A stretch of DNA of 64,000 nt from Streptomyces sp. BK208 (GTDB lineage: Bacteria > Actinomycetota > Actinomycetes > Streptomycetales > Streptomycetaceae): contig NZ_SOAV01000016.1 in the NCBI RefSeq assembly GCF_004364245.1, forward strand, positions 1 to 64,000. The letters run 5' to 3'. How positions within the stretch are numbered: position 1 is the stretch's first letter; every line of letters starts with the position of its first letter. Positions 16,515-25,620 of this stretch are shown here, in pieces. Under the pieces are notes generated by a model that had not been told where the DNA came from, searched no databases, and saw only the letters and a list, made by a program, of their open reading frames with translations. Made by a program: the position numbers and the translations under genes.

Positions 16515-17513
16515 ATGACTCGCATCGGCATCAACGGTTTCGGCCGCATCGGGCGCAACGTGCTGCGTGCGCTGCTGGAGCGCGACACGAAGCTCGAGGT
16601 CGTCGCCGTCAACGACCTCACGGAGCCCGCCACCCTGGCCCGCCTGCTCGCCTTCGACTCGACGGCGGGCCGGCTCGGCCGCCCGGTGACCGTCGACGGC
16701 GACACGCTGGTCGTCGACGGCCACCGCATCAAGGTGCTCGCCGAGCGCGAGCCGGCCCGGCTGCCCTGGGCCGAGCTGGGCGTCGACCTCGTGCTGGAGT
16801 CGACCGGCCGCTTCACCTCCGCCGACGCCGCCCGCGCCCACCTCACCGCGGGCGCCCGCAAGGTCCTGGTCAGCGCCCCGTCCAGCGGCGCCGACGTGAC
16901 GCTCGCGTACGGCGTGAACACGGACGCCTACGACCCGGCGGCGCACACGATCGTCTCCAACGCGTCCTGCACCACCAACGCCCTCGCGCCGCTCGCCGCG
17001 GTCCTCGACGAGCTGGCCGGCATCGAGCACGGCTTCATGACGACGGTGCACGCCTACACGCAGGAGCAGAACCTCCAGGACGGGCCGCACCGCGACGCGC
17101 GCCGCGCCCGCGCCGCCGGGGTGAACATCGTGCCGACCACGACGGGCGCCGCCAAGGCGATCGGCCTGGTGCTGCCGGGCCTAGACGGCAAGCTGTCGGG
17201 CGACTCGATCCGCGTGCCGGTCCCGGTGGGCTCGATCGTCGAGCTGAACACCACGGTCGCCCGCGACGTGACGCGCGAGGACGTCCTGGCCGCCTACCGT
17301 GCCGCCGCCGAAGGACCGCTCGCCGGGGTGCTGGAGTACTCGGAGGACCCGCTGGTCTCCTCCGACATCACGGGCAACCCGGCCTCCTCGATCTTCGACT
17401 CGGCGCTGACCCGCGTGGACGGCCGGCACGTCAAGGTGGTGGCCTGGTACGACAACGAGTGGGGTTTCTCGAACCGCGTGATCGACACCCTCGGGCTGCT
17501 CGCCACACGCTGA
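16515..17513 (+). CDS. gap: Glyceraldehyde-3-phosphate dehydrogenase, type I
   Basis: 332 aa beginning [20 protein letters not shown] (NAD-binding GxGxxG). The catalytic block [13 protein letters not shown] carries Cys and the partner His is in [10 protein letters not shown]. The C-terminal [12 protein letters not shown] is canonical. It oxidises glyceraldehyde-3-phosphate to 1,3-bisphosphoglycerate in the cytosol. This is probably a second GAPDH, since Streptomyces usually carries the glycolytic copy in the chromosome core beside pgk and tpiA, which are absent here. Its regulation and physiological direction are unknown. Confidence 0.95.
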   Translation: MTRIGINGFGRIGRNVLRALLERDTKLEVVAVNDLTEPATLARLLAFDSTAGRLGRPVTVDGDTLVVDGHRIKVLAEREPARLPWAELGVDLVLESTGRFTSADAARAHLTAGARKVLVSAPSSGADVTLAYGVNTDAYDPAAHTIVSNASCTTNALAPLAAVLDELAGIEHGFMTTVHAYTQEQNLQDGPHRDARRARAAGVNIVPTTTGAAKAIGLVLPGLDGKLSGDSIRVPVPVGSIVELNTTVARDVTREDVLAAYRAAAEGPLAGVLEYSEDPLVSSDITGNPASSIFDSALTRVDGRHVKVVAWYDNEWGFSNRVIDTLGLLATR

Positions 17514-17562
17514 ACGGGCAGCCGGTTCGGCATCACCGGGGGTCACAGGTCACAATGGTGCG

Positions 17563-18060
17563 ATGAGCAATTCCAAGGTTTACTTCGACATCGACATCGA
17601 CGGCCAGGATGCGGGCCGCATCGTCTTCGAGCTGTTCGAGGACGTCACCCCCAAGACCGCCAAGAACTTCATCGAGCTGGCCACCGGCGAGCACGGCTTC
17701 GGCTACGCGGGTTCCCCGTTCCACCGCGTGATCCCGCAGTTCATGCTCCAGGGCGGTGACTTCACCGCGGGCAACGGCACCGGCGGCAAGAGCATCTACG
17801 GCGAGAAGTTCGCGGACGAGAACTTCCAGCTGAAGCACGGCGAGCCGTACCTGCTCTCCATGGCGAACGCGGGTCCGAACACCAACGGCTCGCAGTTCTT
17901 CATCACCACGGTCCCCACGCCCTGGCTGGACGGCAAGCACGTCGTCTTCGGCAAGGTCGTCGAGGGCACGGACGTGGTCGACAAGATCGAGGGCTACGGC
18001 TCCTCTCCGGCGGGCAAGACCTCCAAGAAGATCTCGGTGCGCGCGTCCGGCAAGCTGTAG
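17563..18060 (+). CDS. Peptidyl-prolyl cis-trans isomerase, cyclophilin type
   Basis: 165 aa, a single cyclophilin domain without signal peptide. The active-site segments [16 protein letters not shown] (Arg and Phe of the catalytic site), [16 protein letters not shown] and [12 protein letters not shown] are all intact. It speeds proline isomerisation during protein folding in the cytosol. It lies 49 nt after gap on the same strand and ends at a strong terminator, so the two may be partly co-transcribed. Confidence 0.95.
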   Translation: MSNSKVYFDIDIDGQDAGRIVFELFEDVTPKTAKNFIELATGEHGFGYAGSPFHRVIPQFMLQGGDFTAGNGTGGKSIYGEKFADENFQLKHGEPYLLSMANAGPNTNGSQFFITTVPTPWLDGKHVVFGKVVEGTDVVDKIEGYGSSPAGKTSKKISVRASGKL

Positions 18061-18090
18061 GGCCTGATCGGCCCTTCCGGGGCCGAACCG

Positions 18091-18127
18091 ACGGGGGCCC
18101 GGCGCACACGGTGCGCCGGGCCCCCGT
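18091..18127 (+). terminator. Terminator of the cyclophilin gene
   Basis: A perfect 17-bp inverted repeat (18091-18107 with 18111-18127) around the 3-nt loop ACG lies 30 nt after the cyclophilin stop and before the next gene on the same strand. Confidence 0.85.
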
Positions 18128-18210
18128 TCGCGTCCCGTCTGGTGGGGTCCGCGCAGTGGTGCGACGCTGGGGTGGAGGAGCGTCCGAGGAAGGCAACCCC
18201 GGGAGGACCG

Positions 18211-19689
18211 ATGGGACGGGACGTCCCGGCGCTGGTCTTCACCCGCGAGGACCGCCGCCGGTACCGGATCAAGATGCAGGAGTGTCTCGACGCCTTCGCG
18301 CAGATGCTGCGCGAGTCACGGTTCGAGACCGAGCGGCCCCAGGTCGGCCTGGAGATCGAGCTGAACCTGGTCGACGACCGGGGCGAGCCGGCGATGCGCA
18401 ACAGCGACGCGCTCGAAGCGATCGCGGACCCCGCCTGGTCCACCGAGCTGGGCCGGTTCAACCTGGAGATCAACATCCCGCCCCGGCAGCTGACGGCGGG
18501 CGGTCCGGACGCCTGGGAGACCGAGATCCGCGCCGCCCTGAACCACGCCGAGGACCGGGCCTCCTCGGTAGGCGCCCATCTGATCATGGTCGGCACCCTG
18601 CCCACGCTGCGCCAGTCCGACGTGGGCGAGGCGGCCCTGTCGGAGAACCCGCGCTACCGGCTGCTCAACGACCAGGTGTTCGCGGCCCGGGGCGAGGACC
18701 TGCACATCGAGGTGGACGGCGTCGACCGCCTGCGGACCTACGCGGACACCATCACGCCGGAAGCGGCCTGCACCAGCACGCAGTTCCACCTCCAGGTCGC
18801 CCCGGAGGACTTCCCCGCCTACTGGAACGCCGCCCAGGCCATCGCCGGAGTCCAGGTCGCCCTCGCGGCCAACTCGCCCTTCCTGCTCGGCAAGGAGCTG
18901 TGGCACGAGAGCCGCATCCCGCTGTTCGAGCAGGCCACCGACACCCGGCCGCAGGAGATCAAGGCGCAGGGTGTCAGGCCCCGGGTGTGGTTCGGGGAGC
19001 GCTGGATCAACAGCGTCTTCGACCTGTTCGAGGAGAACCTCCGCTACTTCCCGGCGCTGCTGCCCCTGTGCGACGACCAGGATCCCGCGGAGACCCTCGA
19101 CCGCGGCGACATCCCCGAACTGGGCGAGCTCACCCTCCACAACGGCACCATCTACCGCTGGAACCGGCCCGTCTACGCCGTGGCCCACGACAAGCCGCAC
19201 GTCCGGGTGGAGAACCGGGTCCTGCCCGCGGGCCCGACGGTCGCCGACACGCTCGCCAACGGCGCCTTCTACTACGGGCTCACCCGGGCCCTGGTGGAGG
19301 AGGAGCGGCCGGTGTGGTCGCGGATGTCGTTCTCGGTCGCCGAGGACAATCTGCACACCGCCGCCCGGCACGGCATCGAGGCGCACCTCTACTGGCCCGG
19401 AGCGGGCGAGGTGACCGTCCCCGAGCTGGTCCTGCGCCGGCTGCTGCCGCTGGCGCACCGTGGTCTGGAGCTGTCGGGCATGGACTCCGCCTGGCGGGAG
19501 CCGCTGCTCGGCATCATCGAGCAGCGCTGCGTCACCGGGCGCAACGGGGCGGTCTGGCAGAAGGAGATGTTCCACCACCTCGACGCCACCGCCCGGCCCG
19601 GCCGCCACGAGGCACTGCGCCGGATGACCCGGCAGTACATGGACTACATGCATCTCAACGCCCCGGTGCACACCTGGCCGGTCGACTGA
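18211..19689 (+). CDS. Glutamate-cysteine ligase family (GCS2) protein
   Basis: 492 aa. The GCS2/carboxylate-amine ligase fold is indicated by PQVGLEIELNLVDD, ELGRFNLEINIPPR (metal-binding Glu residues), CTSTQFHLQV and HVRVENRVLPAGP. The family makes gamma-glutamyl amides at ATP cost (for example gamma-glutamylcysteine by EgtA, or YbdK-like activity). The start at 18211 is set by GGGAGG four nucleotides upstream, discarding a 23-residue upstream extension. It is followed after 30 nt by a class II glutamine amidotransferase. This recalls the egtA/egtC pair of ergothioneine synthesis, but egtB, egtD and egtE are absent. The true acceptor amine is unknown. Confidence 0.85.
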   Translation: MGRDVPALVFTREDRRRYRIKMQECLDAFAQMLRESRFETERPQVGLEIELNLVDDRGEPAMRNSDALEAIADPAWSTELGRFNLEINIPPRQLTAGGPDAWETEIRAALNHAEDRASSVGAHLIMVGTLPTLRQSDVGEAALSENPRYRLLNDQVFAARGEDLHIEVDGVDRLRTYADTITPEAACTSTQFHLQVAPEDFPAYWNAAQAIAGVQVALAANSPFLLGKELWHESRIPLFEQATDTRPQEIKAQGVRPRVWFGERWINSVFDLFEENLRYFPALLPLCDDQDPAETLDRGDIPELGELTLHNGTIYRWNRPVYAVAHDKPHVRVENRVLPAGPTVADTLANGAFYYGLTRALVEEERPVWSRMSFSVAEDNLHTAARHGIEAHLYWPGAGEVTVPELVLRRLLPLAHRGLELSGMDSAWREPLLGIIEQRCVTGRNGAVWQKEMFHHLDATARPGRHEALRRMTRQYMDYMHLNAPVHTWPVD

Positions 19690-19719
19690 CGTTCCGGGAA
19701 TCAGGGAGGCGACGGAGCG

Positions 19720-20553
19720 ATGTGCCGATGGCTCGCCTACTCGGGGACGCCCGTCCTCCTGGAGACCCTGCTCTACCAGCCGGAGCACTCCCTCATCGAC
19801 CAGAGCCTGCACGCCCGCATGGGAGTGGAGACGACGAACGGGGACGGGTTCGGCGTCGGCTGGTTCGGGCCGGAGATGACGACGCCCGCGATCGTCCGGG
19901 AGATCGGTCCGGCCTGGAGCAACCGCAACCTGCGGGAGATCGCGAGCCACGTTCGCTCCCCCCTGTTCTTCGCGCACATCCGCGCCTCGACGGGCAGCGC
20001 GGTGCAGCAGACCAACTGCCATCCGTTCCGCCACGGCCGCTGGATGTGGATGCACAACGGCGCGATCGCCGACTTCCACCGGCTGCGCCGGGACCTCGCC
20101 CTGGCCGTCGATCCGCAGCTCTACCTCGACATCGAAGGGTCGACGGACTCCGAGATGATGTTCTACCTGGCGCTCACCCTCGGCCTGGAGGAGGACCCGC
20201 CCGCCGCCGTGGCCCGGATGGCGGGCCTGGTGGAGGAGATCGGGCACGAGCACGGCGTGGAGTTCCCGCTGCAGATGACGGTCGCGGTGACCGACGGCCG
20301 GCGCCTGTGGGCCTTCCGCTACTCCAGCCAGGGCCGGTCGCGGTCGCTCTACTACAGCAGCCGGGTGGAGAGTCTGCGCGCACTGCACCCCGGGCTGCCC
20401 TTCCTCAAGGAGGCGTCCGACAACAGCCGGCTGATCGTGTCGGAGCCCCTGGGCGACCTGCCCGGCGTGTGGAACAAGGTGCCCGAGAGCAGCTACGGGG
20501 TCGTCCAGCCGGAGGGCGACGACCTGCGGCCCTTCGTCCCCCGCCACCCGTGA
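19720..20553 (+). CDS. Class II glutamine amidotransferase, EgtC-like
   Basis: 277 aa. It begins MCRWLAYSG, so removal of Met would expose the Ntn nucleophile Cys2. Further Ntn-amidotransferase motifs are NGDGFGVGWFG, FFAHIRASTG and MWMHNGAIADF. EgtC-type members hydrolyse a gamma-glutamyl amide rather than transfer ammonia. Lying directly after the GCS2 ligase gene with GGGAGGCGACGG before the ATG, it probably removes or processes the glutamyl group that enzyme installs. It has no signal peptide. It does not resemble a purF/asnB-type fusion because there is no synthetase domain. Confidence 0.85.
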   Translation: MCRWLAYSGTPVLLETLLYQPEHSLIDQSLHARMGVETTNGDGFGVGWFGPEMTTPAIVREIGPAWSNRNLREIASHVRSPLFFAHIRASTGSAVQQTNCHPFRHGRWMWMHNGAIADFHRLRRDLALAVDPQLYLDIEGSTDSEMMFYLALTLGLEEDPPAAVARMAGLVEEIGHEHGVEFPLQMTVAVTDGRRLWAFRYSSQGRSRSLYYSSRVESLRALHPGLPFLKEASDNSRLIVSEPLGDLPGVWNKVPESSYGVVQPEGDDLRPFVPRHP

Positions 20554-20558
20554 CCCCG

Positions 20559-20587
20559 TTGACACGGACGGGAGAAGATCACACAAT
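20559..20587 (+). promoter_or_regulatory. Near-consensus promoter of the tauD leader
   Basis: TTGACA (20559-20564), a 17-nt spacer and CACAAT (20582-20587). Seven nucleotides separate the -10 from the ATG at 20595, so the transcript probably begins at the ATG and is leaderless. This is one of the clearest sigma-70-type promoters in the window. Confidence 0.65.
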
Positions 20588-20594
20588 CGTTGGC

Positions 20595-20675
20595 ATGACC
20601 ACATACCGGTTCGGCACCATCGCGGAGTGTCCCCGCGTGCCCGAGCGCACCGGATGTGAGCGTTCCGGCCTCTGA
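20595..20675 (+). CDS. Leaderless 26-aa leader ORF upstream of the TauD gene
   Basis: A 26-codon frame, MTTYRFGTIAEC at the start and GCERSGL at the end, with two Cys codons (both TGT). There is no Shine-Dalgarno sequence, and a strong promoter places the +1 at the A of the ATG. It ends 185 nt before the TauD/TfdA dioxygenase gene, a gene class used to obtain sulfur from sulfonates. It may be a sensor of translation supply for the downstream gene. A second mini-ORF with the same layout precedes the sulfur transporter at 12143-12226. Confidence 0.45.
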   Translation: MTTYRFGTIAECPRVPERTGCERSGL

Positions 20676-20860
20676 CGGCCGCCTTCGCACCGACCGTCCG
20701 GCGCCTGCCGCGCCGTGGCCCGTCGGCTTCTTCTCCGGCCCACGTCCCGGAGCACCCGTAGCAGTTCTTCCAGCACCTCTTTCCTCGGCCCCCGGGCGGT
20801 GACGATCCGCGCCGCCCCGGCCGGATCCCACGCGTACCGCCGTTCAAGGGGAGGACTCCC

Positions 20861-21799
20861 ATGACCGTTACCGCCGCCGGCCCGACCACCGTCCTGCGCG
20901 AAGCACGCGTTCCGGACGGCGGACTCCACGAGGGCCCGCGCGTCCTGCGCCGCCTGCCGGAGGGGTGGGAGGACCGGCCCTACACCCGCTTCGAGGTCGT
21001 CCCGCAGGCGCGCACGATCGGTGCCGAGGTGCGCGGTGTCGACCTCGCCCGTCCGCTGTCGCCCGCGCTGCGCGAGGAGTTGAACCGCGCGCTGCTGGAG
21101 TGGAAGGTGCTGTTCTTCCGCGGTGCGCACCTCACCTCCGACCAGCAGCGGCAGTTCGCCGGTCACTGGGGCGCGCTGGAGACCAACCCGCTGCTCGCCG
21201 CCGGTTCCCGCGACGACGTCGTCCGGTTCGACAAGGGCGCCGGGGCCGCGCCGACGTACGAGAACGTCTGGCACACCGACGTGACCTTCCGCGAGCGGCC
21301 CGCGCTCGGCGCGGTGCTCCAGCTGCGCGAGGTGCCGCCGTTCGGCGGGGACACGATGTGGGCGGACATGGCGGCGGCGTACGACAACCTGCCGCGGGAG
21401 GTGAAGGAGCGCGTCGACGGGGCCCGCGCGGTCCACGACTTCATCCCGGGTTTCGCGCGTTTCTACGGTCCCGACCGGCTGCTTCCGTACCAGGACCTGT
21501 TCCCGCCGGTGGAACACCCCGTGGTGCGCACGCACCCGGAGACCGGGCGGCGCATGCTGTTCGTCAACACGTCCTTCACCACGCACGTCACCGGCATGGA
21601 CCGGGACGAGAGCGACCGGCTGCTGCGGTTTCTGTTCCAGCAGGCGCACGTGCCCGAGTACCAGGTGCGCTGGCGCTGGCAGCCGGGGGACGTCGCCTTC
21701 TGGGACAACCGGGCCACGCAGCACTACGCGGTGGGCGACTACGGGACCGGGCGGCGGGTCGCCGAGCGGGTCGCCATCGAGGGGGACCGCCCGTTCTGA
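20861..21799 (+). CDS. TauD/TfdA family Fe(II)/2-oxoglutarate dioxygenase
   Basis: 312 aa. The HxD...H facial triad is visible as NVWHTDVTF and, near the C-terminus, DNRATQHYAVGDY, with the 2-oxoglutarate-binding Arg in GRRVAERVAI. FFRGAHLTSDQQRQFAGHWG is a typical N-terminal TauD block. Such enzymes hydroxylate taurine or related sulfonates, releasing sulfite, although some act on other acids. AAGGGGAGGACTCCC before the ATG is a strong ribosome-binding site. No sulfonate ABC transporter is adjacent. It is convergent with the GH2 gene and shares its terminator. Confidence 0.88.
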   Translation: MTVTAAGPTTVLREARVPDGGLHEGPRVLRRLPEGWEDRPYTRFEVVPQARTIGAEVRGVDLARPLSPALREELNRALLEWKVLFFRGAHLTSDQQRQFAGHWGALETNPLLAAGSRDDVVRFDKGAGAAPTYENVWHTDVTFRERPALGAVLQLREVPPFGGDTMWADMAAAYDNLPREVKERVDGARAVHDFIPGFARFYGPDRLLPYQDLFPPVEHPVVRTHPETGRRMLFVNTSFTTHVTGMDRDESDRLLRFLFQQAHVPEYQVRWRWQPGDVAFWDNRATQHYAVGDYGTGRRVAERVAIEGDRPF

Positions 21800-21808
21800 C
21801 GCCGGACA

Positions 21809-21848
21809 CCCGGGGGCCGCGGGCGCAGAGACGCCCGCGGCCCCCGGG
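21809..21848. terminator. Bidirectional hairpin terminator
   Basis: A perfect 17-bp inverted repeat (21809-21825 with 21832-21848) and 6-nt loop lie between the convergent tauD-like and GH2 genes. Confidence 0.85.
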
Positions 21849-21852
21849 CCGG

Positions 21853-23673
21853 TCAGTCCTCGGGCTGCTCGATGGCCGCGGGGCGCAGCTGGGCGGCGCG
21901 GACGCGGGCCACGTCGAGCTTCTCGCCGCGGTCGAAGCGGTAGATGCCGTTCTGCTCCTGGAAGACGTCGGTCAGCTGGGTGTAGCAGTAGCCGAACATG
22001 TTCCGGTCCTCCAGCAGTACTTCGGTGAGGCCGCTGAAGCGCTCGTGGAACTCGTCCTCGTCCCGGACGCGTTCCCCGTAGCCCCAGGAGACGGTGCGGT
22101 CCTCGCCCGACTGGGCGGCGGCCGCCTCGGGGTCCCACCAGATGCCGCCGAACTCGCTGACGAAGTACGGCTGGCCCCGGTAGGGCACTGAGTAGGGGGT
22201 GCCGTTCTCGTGGGTGTTGACGAAGGGCGCGTCCTTGGCGAGGCCGGACATCAACTGCCGGAAGGCGGCGGGGTCCTGCTCGTAGTGGTGGGAGTCGTAG
22301 ACGTCGGTCTCGGCGACCCGGTGGGCGTAGCCGGAGGCGTCGACGACCGGGCGGGTGGTGTCCATGGCCTTGGTGGCCAGGAACATCGCGCGGGTGACGT
22401 CGTCGAGCCGGGTGAGGCGGTCGTGCAGCTTCTGGTAGGTCTCGTTGAGCGGGCACCAGCCGATGATCGAGGGGTGCGAGTAGTCGCGTTCGAGTGCCTC
22501 CAGCCACTGTGCGACGTAGGAGGCGTCGGGCCTCTGGTTGTCGCCCGAGGAGCCGCCGGTCTCGCAGCCCCAGTCGCCGAACTCGCCCCAGACCAGGTAG
22601 CCGAGGCGGTCGGCGTGGTGCAGGAAGCGCTCCTCGAAGACCTTCTGGTGCAGCCGGGCCCCGTTGAAGCCGGCCGCCATGGCCAGCTCGATGTCCCTGA
22701 CCAGGGCCTCGTCGCTCGGGGCGGTCATCAGGCCGTCCGGGTACCAGCCCTGGTCGAGGACGAGGCGCTGGAAGACGGGGCGGCCGTTGAGCAGGACGGC
22801 CTTGCCCCGCAGTCCCACGGCGCGCAGCCCGGCGTAGCTCTCCGCGGCGTCGACGACCCGCCCGGCGGCGTCGAGGAGTTCGATGCGCAGGTCGTACAGG
22901 TGGGGATCGTCCGGTCCCCACTCGCGCCGCCGGTCGTCCGGCACCGGCAGGTGCAGGCGCGGGGCGAGGTCCAGGTCGGCGCGCGCCTCGGCGCGGCTCA
23001 CCTCGCCCTCGGCGTCGCCGAGCACGGCGCGTACCCGGAACCCCGGGCGGTTGCCGGACAGGGGCAGTTCGAGGTGGAAGGCGGAGCCGGCCAGGTCGGG
23101 GGTGATACGGGGGCGGCGCAGATGCGTCTCGGGGACGGGCTCCAGCCAGACGGTCTGCCAGATGCCGGTCACCCGGGTGTAGTTGCAGTCGTGGTTGGCG
23201 TACTCGACGGCCTGCTTGCCGCGCGCCTGCGGGCCGGACTTGGGGTCGCGGGCCCGCACGGTGATCACGACCTCCTCCCCCGCCCCGGCGATGTCGCCGA
23301 GGTCCGCGGTGAAGGGGGTGAATCCACCGCGGTGCCGGGCCACCTCCCTGCCGTCGGCCCACACGGTGGTGTCGTGGTCGACGGCGCCGAAGTGCAGCAG
23401 TACCCGGCGGCCGGCCCAGGCGGCCGGGAGGGTGACGGCCCGCCGGTACCAGACGGCCTCCAGGAAGTCGGTGTCGCCGATGCCGGACAGCTCGGACTCG
23501 GGCGGGAAGGGGACGAGGATCTCCTCCCGCAGCTCGCGGTCGAGCAGCCCGCGTTCGAGGCCGCTGTCCCCCCGGTCGGTCTCGAACTGCCAGGCGCCGT
23601 TCAGGTTGAGCCAGTCGCGGCGCACGAACTGCGGTCGCGGGTACTCCGGGCGCGGTACGGAGTGAGTGGGCAC
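21853..23673 (-). CDS. Glycoside hydrolase family 2 (beta-galactosidase/beta-glucuronidase type)
   Basis: 606 aa with the GH2 order: sugar-binding jelly roll (about 1-180), immunoglobulin-like domain (about 185-290) and TIM barrel (about 295-606). The acid/base Glu411 is in GWCPLNETYQ and the nucleophile Glu507 in YFVSEFGGIWW. There is no signal peptide, so it acts on imported sugars. It is the last gene of an ABC transporter operon, 82 nt after the second permease, with GGAG five nucleotides before the GTG start. The linkage (beta-galactoside, glucuronide or mannoside) cannot be chosen from motifs alone. Confidence 0.9.
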   Translation of the reverse strand: MPTHSVPRPEYPRPQFVRRDWLNLNGAWQFETDRGDSGLERGLLDRELREEILVPFPPESELSGIGDTDFLEAVWYRRAVTLPAAWAGRRVLLHFGAVDHDTTVWADGREVARHRGGFTPFTADLGDIAGAGEEVVITVRARDPKSGPQARGKQAVEYANHDCNYTRVTGIWQTVWLEPVPETHLRRPRITPDLAGSAFHLELPLSGNRPGFRVRAVLGDAEGEVSRAEARADLDLAPRLHLPVPDDRRREWGPDDPHLYDLRIELLDAAGRVVDAAESYAGLRAVGLRGKAVLLNGRPVFQRLVLDQGWYPDGLMTAPSDEALVRDIELAMAAGFNGARLHQKVFEERFLHHADRLGYLVWGEFGDWGCETGGSSGDNQRPDASYVAQWLEALERDYSHPSIIGWCPLNETYQKLHDRLTRLDDVTRAMFLATKAMDTTRPVVDASGYAHRVAETDVYDSHHYEQDPAAFRQLMSGLAKDAPFVNTHENGTPYSVPYRGQPYFVSEFGGIWWDPEAAAAQSGEDRTVSWGYGERVRDEDEFHERFSGLTEVLLEDRNMFGYCYTQLTDVFQEQNGIYRFDRGEKLDVARVRAAQLRPAAIEQPED

Positions 23674-23755
23674 ACATGCTCCAGTCGTTCGGTGGGCCGG
23701 GCGCGCGGGCGCCGGGCCCGTGGGTACAGCTCTGCGGGCGTTGTGGTTCGGGGGT

Positions 23756-24655
23756 TCAGGAGCCGCCGAGGCCGGTGGTGGCGACGGAGTCGACGATGCG
23801 GCGCTGGAAGAGGAGGAAGACCGCGATCAGCGGCAGCGCGGCCAGCAGGGCGGAGGCCATGGACTGCGCGTACTGGATGCCGTAGGCGTCCTTCACGGTG
23901 GCCAGGCCCACCGGGAGGGTCATCAGGTCGGGGTCGTTGGTGACGATGAAGGGCCACATGAAGTTGTTCCAGGCGCCGATGAAGACGAAGATCGCCACCG
24001 CGGCCACGATGGGGCGTGAGAGCGGCAGGACGACCGACCGGAAGACCCGGAACTCGGAGGCGCCGTCGATGCGGGCCGCCTCCTCCAGCTCCTTGGGGAT
24101 GCCGTCGAAGAACCGCTTGAGGATGTACACCATCATCGGCGCGACGACCTGCGGCAGGATCACGGCCGCGTAGGTGTCGACCAGGTGGAACAGGGTCATC
24201 TGGTCGAACAGCGGCACGACGAGCAGTTGCGGCGGGACCATGATGGCGGCCACGGTGACGCCGAGGAGCATCCGGCGGCCGCGGAAGGTGCCGCGCGAGA
24301 AGCCGTACGCGGCGAGGGTGGAGACCGCGACGGTGATCAGGGTGACCAGGGCGGAGATCAGGAAGCTGTTGAAGGCCCAGACGGTGACGTTGCCGCGTTC
24401 CAGTATCTGCTGGTAGGCGTCCAGGGTGAAGGCGCCCTTGAACGGGGACAGCCCGGTGGTGTTGACGTCCTCCTCGCTCTGCACGGAGGTGATGACCGCC
24501 CACACGAACGGCAGCAGCCAGACGACGGCGAGGACGGCCAGCGCGGTCGTGGCCAGCACGCGGGGCAGCCGTCCGTGGCCCAGGAGCAGGGGCGAACCGG
24601 CCGCCTCGCGGGGTGGACGCCGCCGGGGGCGGAGGGTGGTGGCGGTTGCTGACAC
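23756..24655 (-). CDS. Carbohydrate ABC transporter permease (MalG-like)
   Basis: 299 aa, six predicted transmembrane segments, with the cytoplasmic EAA loop ELEEAARIDGASEFRVFRSV that docks with the ATPase. The GTG start at 24655 lies two nucleotides after the stop of the other permease, so translation is coupled. It works with the permease at 24658-25608 and the binding protein at 25621-26994. No ATPase gene is present; in Streptomyces such importers commonly share the MsiK ATPase, which is the likely partner. Confidence 0.95.
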   Translation of the reverse strand: MSATATTLRPRRRPPREAAGSPLLLGHGRLPRVLATTALAVLAVVWLLPFVWAVITSVQSEEDVNTTGLSPFKGAFTLDAYQQILERGNVTVWAFNSFLISALVTLITVAVSTLAAYGFSRGTFRGRRMLLGVTVAAIMVPPQLLVVPLFDQMTLFHLVDTYAAVILPQVVAPMMVYILKRFFDGIPKELEEAARIDGASEFRVFRSVVLPLSRPIVAAVAIFVFIGAWNNFMWPFIVTNDPDLMTLPVGLATVKDAYGIQYAQSMASALLAALPLIAVFLLFQRRIVDSVATTGLGGS

Positions 24656-24657
24656 GG

Positions 24658-25608
24658 TCAGACCTCCCGGCGGAAGAGGCGGAGCTGCACGAGCGAGACG
24701 ACGACGATCAGGGCGAAGAAGAGGTACGAGACGGCGGAGGCGTAGCCGAGGCGGTAACCGGTGAAGCCGACGTCGTAGACGTACTCGAGGACGGGCCGGG
24801 TGGAGCCGTTCGGGCCGCCCTTGGTGAGGATGTAGATCTGGTCGAAGACCTTGAGGGAGGCGAGGACCTGGAGCATGGCCACCAGACCCGTGGTCCTGCG
24901 CAGTTGGGGCAGGGTGATGGACCGCAGGCGGCGCCAGGCGCCGGCCCCGTCGAGTGCCGCCGCCTCGTCGAAGGTCGCCGGCAGGGACTGGAGCGCGGCG
25001 AGGTAGAGCAGGAAGTTGAAGCCGACCGTCCACCAGACGGTGAGGGCGGCGACGGACCACATGGCGACGGACTCGTCGGACAGCCATCCGACCGGTTCCA
25101 TGCCGAGGGTGTCCAGGAGCTGGTTGGCCATGCCCAGCTCCGGCTGGTAGAGCCAGGTCCAGATCAAGGTGACGACGGTCACGGGAAGCAGGTAGGGGGC
25201 GAAGAAGGACAGGCGCCACACCCACTGTCCGGCGAGTCCGCTGTGCACCAGCAGGGCCATCGCGAGCGCGACCAGGACCAGCGGGACGCTGGAGACGACG
25301 GTGAAGAAGACGGTGTTGCCGAGGCTGCTCCACACGTCGGGGTCGCCGAAGGCCTCGGTGTAGTTGTCGAAGCCGACGAAGTCCGTGTCGCGCAGGGCGA
25401 GCGAGCTGTCGGTGAAGCTCATCCAGAGCCCCTGGACGATCGGCCACACCATGAAGAGGCCGAACACGAGCAGGAACGGCAGGACGAACACGAGCCCGTT
25501 GCCGGAGCGCAGGCGGGCGAGGGCGGTGCGGCGGCCGGCCGGGGGGACTGCGGGCGAGCCGGTCCGTTCCTCGGCGCCGAGGGGTGCGGTGGTGGTCACG
25601 TCGGTCAC
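24658..25608 (-). CDS. Carbohydrate ABC transporter permease (MalF-like)
   Basis: 316 aa, six transmembrane segments with the EAA loop ATFDEAAALDGAGAWRRLRS. The N-terminal 35 residues are polar and the first helix begins near LVFVLPFLLVFGLF. It begins 12 nt after the binding-protein gene and ends two nucleotides before the second permease, forming a tight operon. It is the membrane half-channel of a sugar importer feeding the GH2 enzyme. Confidence 0.95.
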   Translation of the reverse strand: MTDVTTTAPLGAEERTGSPAVPPAGRRTALARLRSGNGLVFVLPFLLVFGLFMVWPIVQGLWMSFTDSSLALRDTDFVGFDNYTEAFGDPDVWSSLGNTVFFTVVSSVPLVLVALAMALLVHSGLAGQWVWRLSFFAPYLLPVTVVTLIWTWLYQPELGMANQLLDTLGMEPVGWLSDESVAMWSVAALTVWWTVGFNFLLYLAALQSLPATFDEAAALDGAGAWRRLRSITLPQLRRTTGLVAMLQVLASLKVFDQIYILTKGGPNGSTRPVLEYVYDVGFTGYRLGYASAVSYLFFALIVVVSLVQLRLFRREV

Positions 25609-25620
25609 TCCTTTCGCTGG

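Noticed and set aside
20579-23677. Very long open frame antiparallel to tauD and in another frame of the GH2 gene
   Set aside because: It is a GC-skew artefact. Composition is Arg/Pro/Gly-rich without any domain, while the real GH2 and TauD proteins lie in other frames with full motifs. The same applies to the long frames at 625-2907, 23756-27658 (beyond 24655) and 34075-36228.
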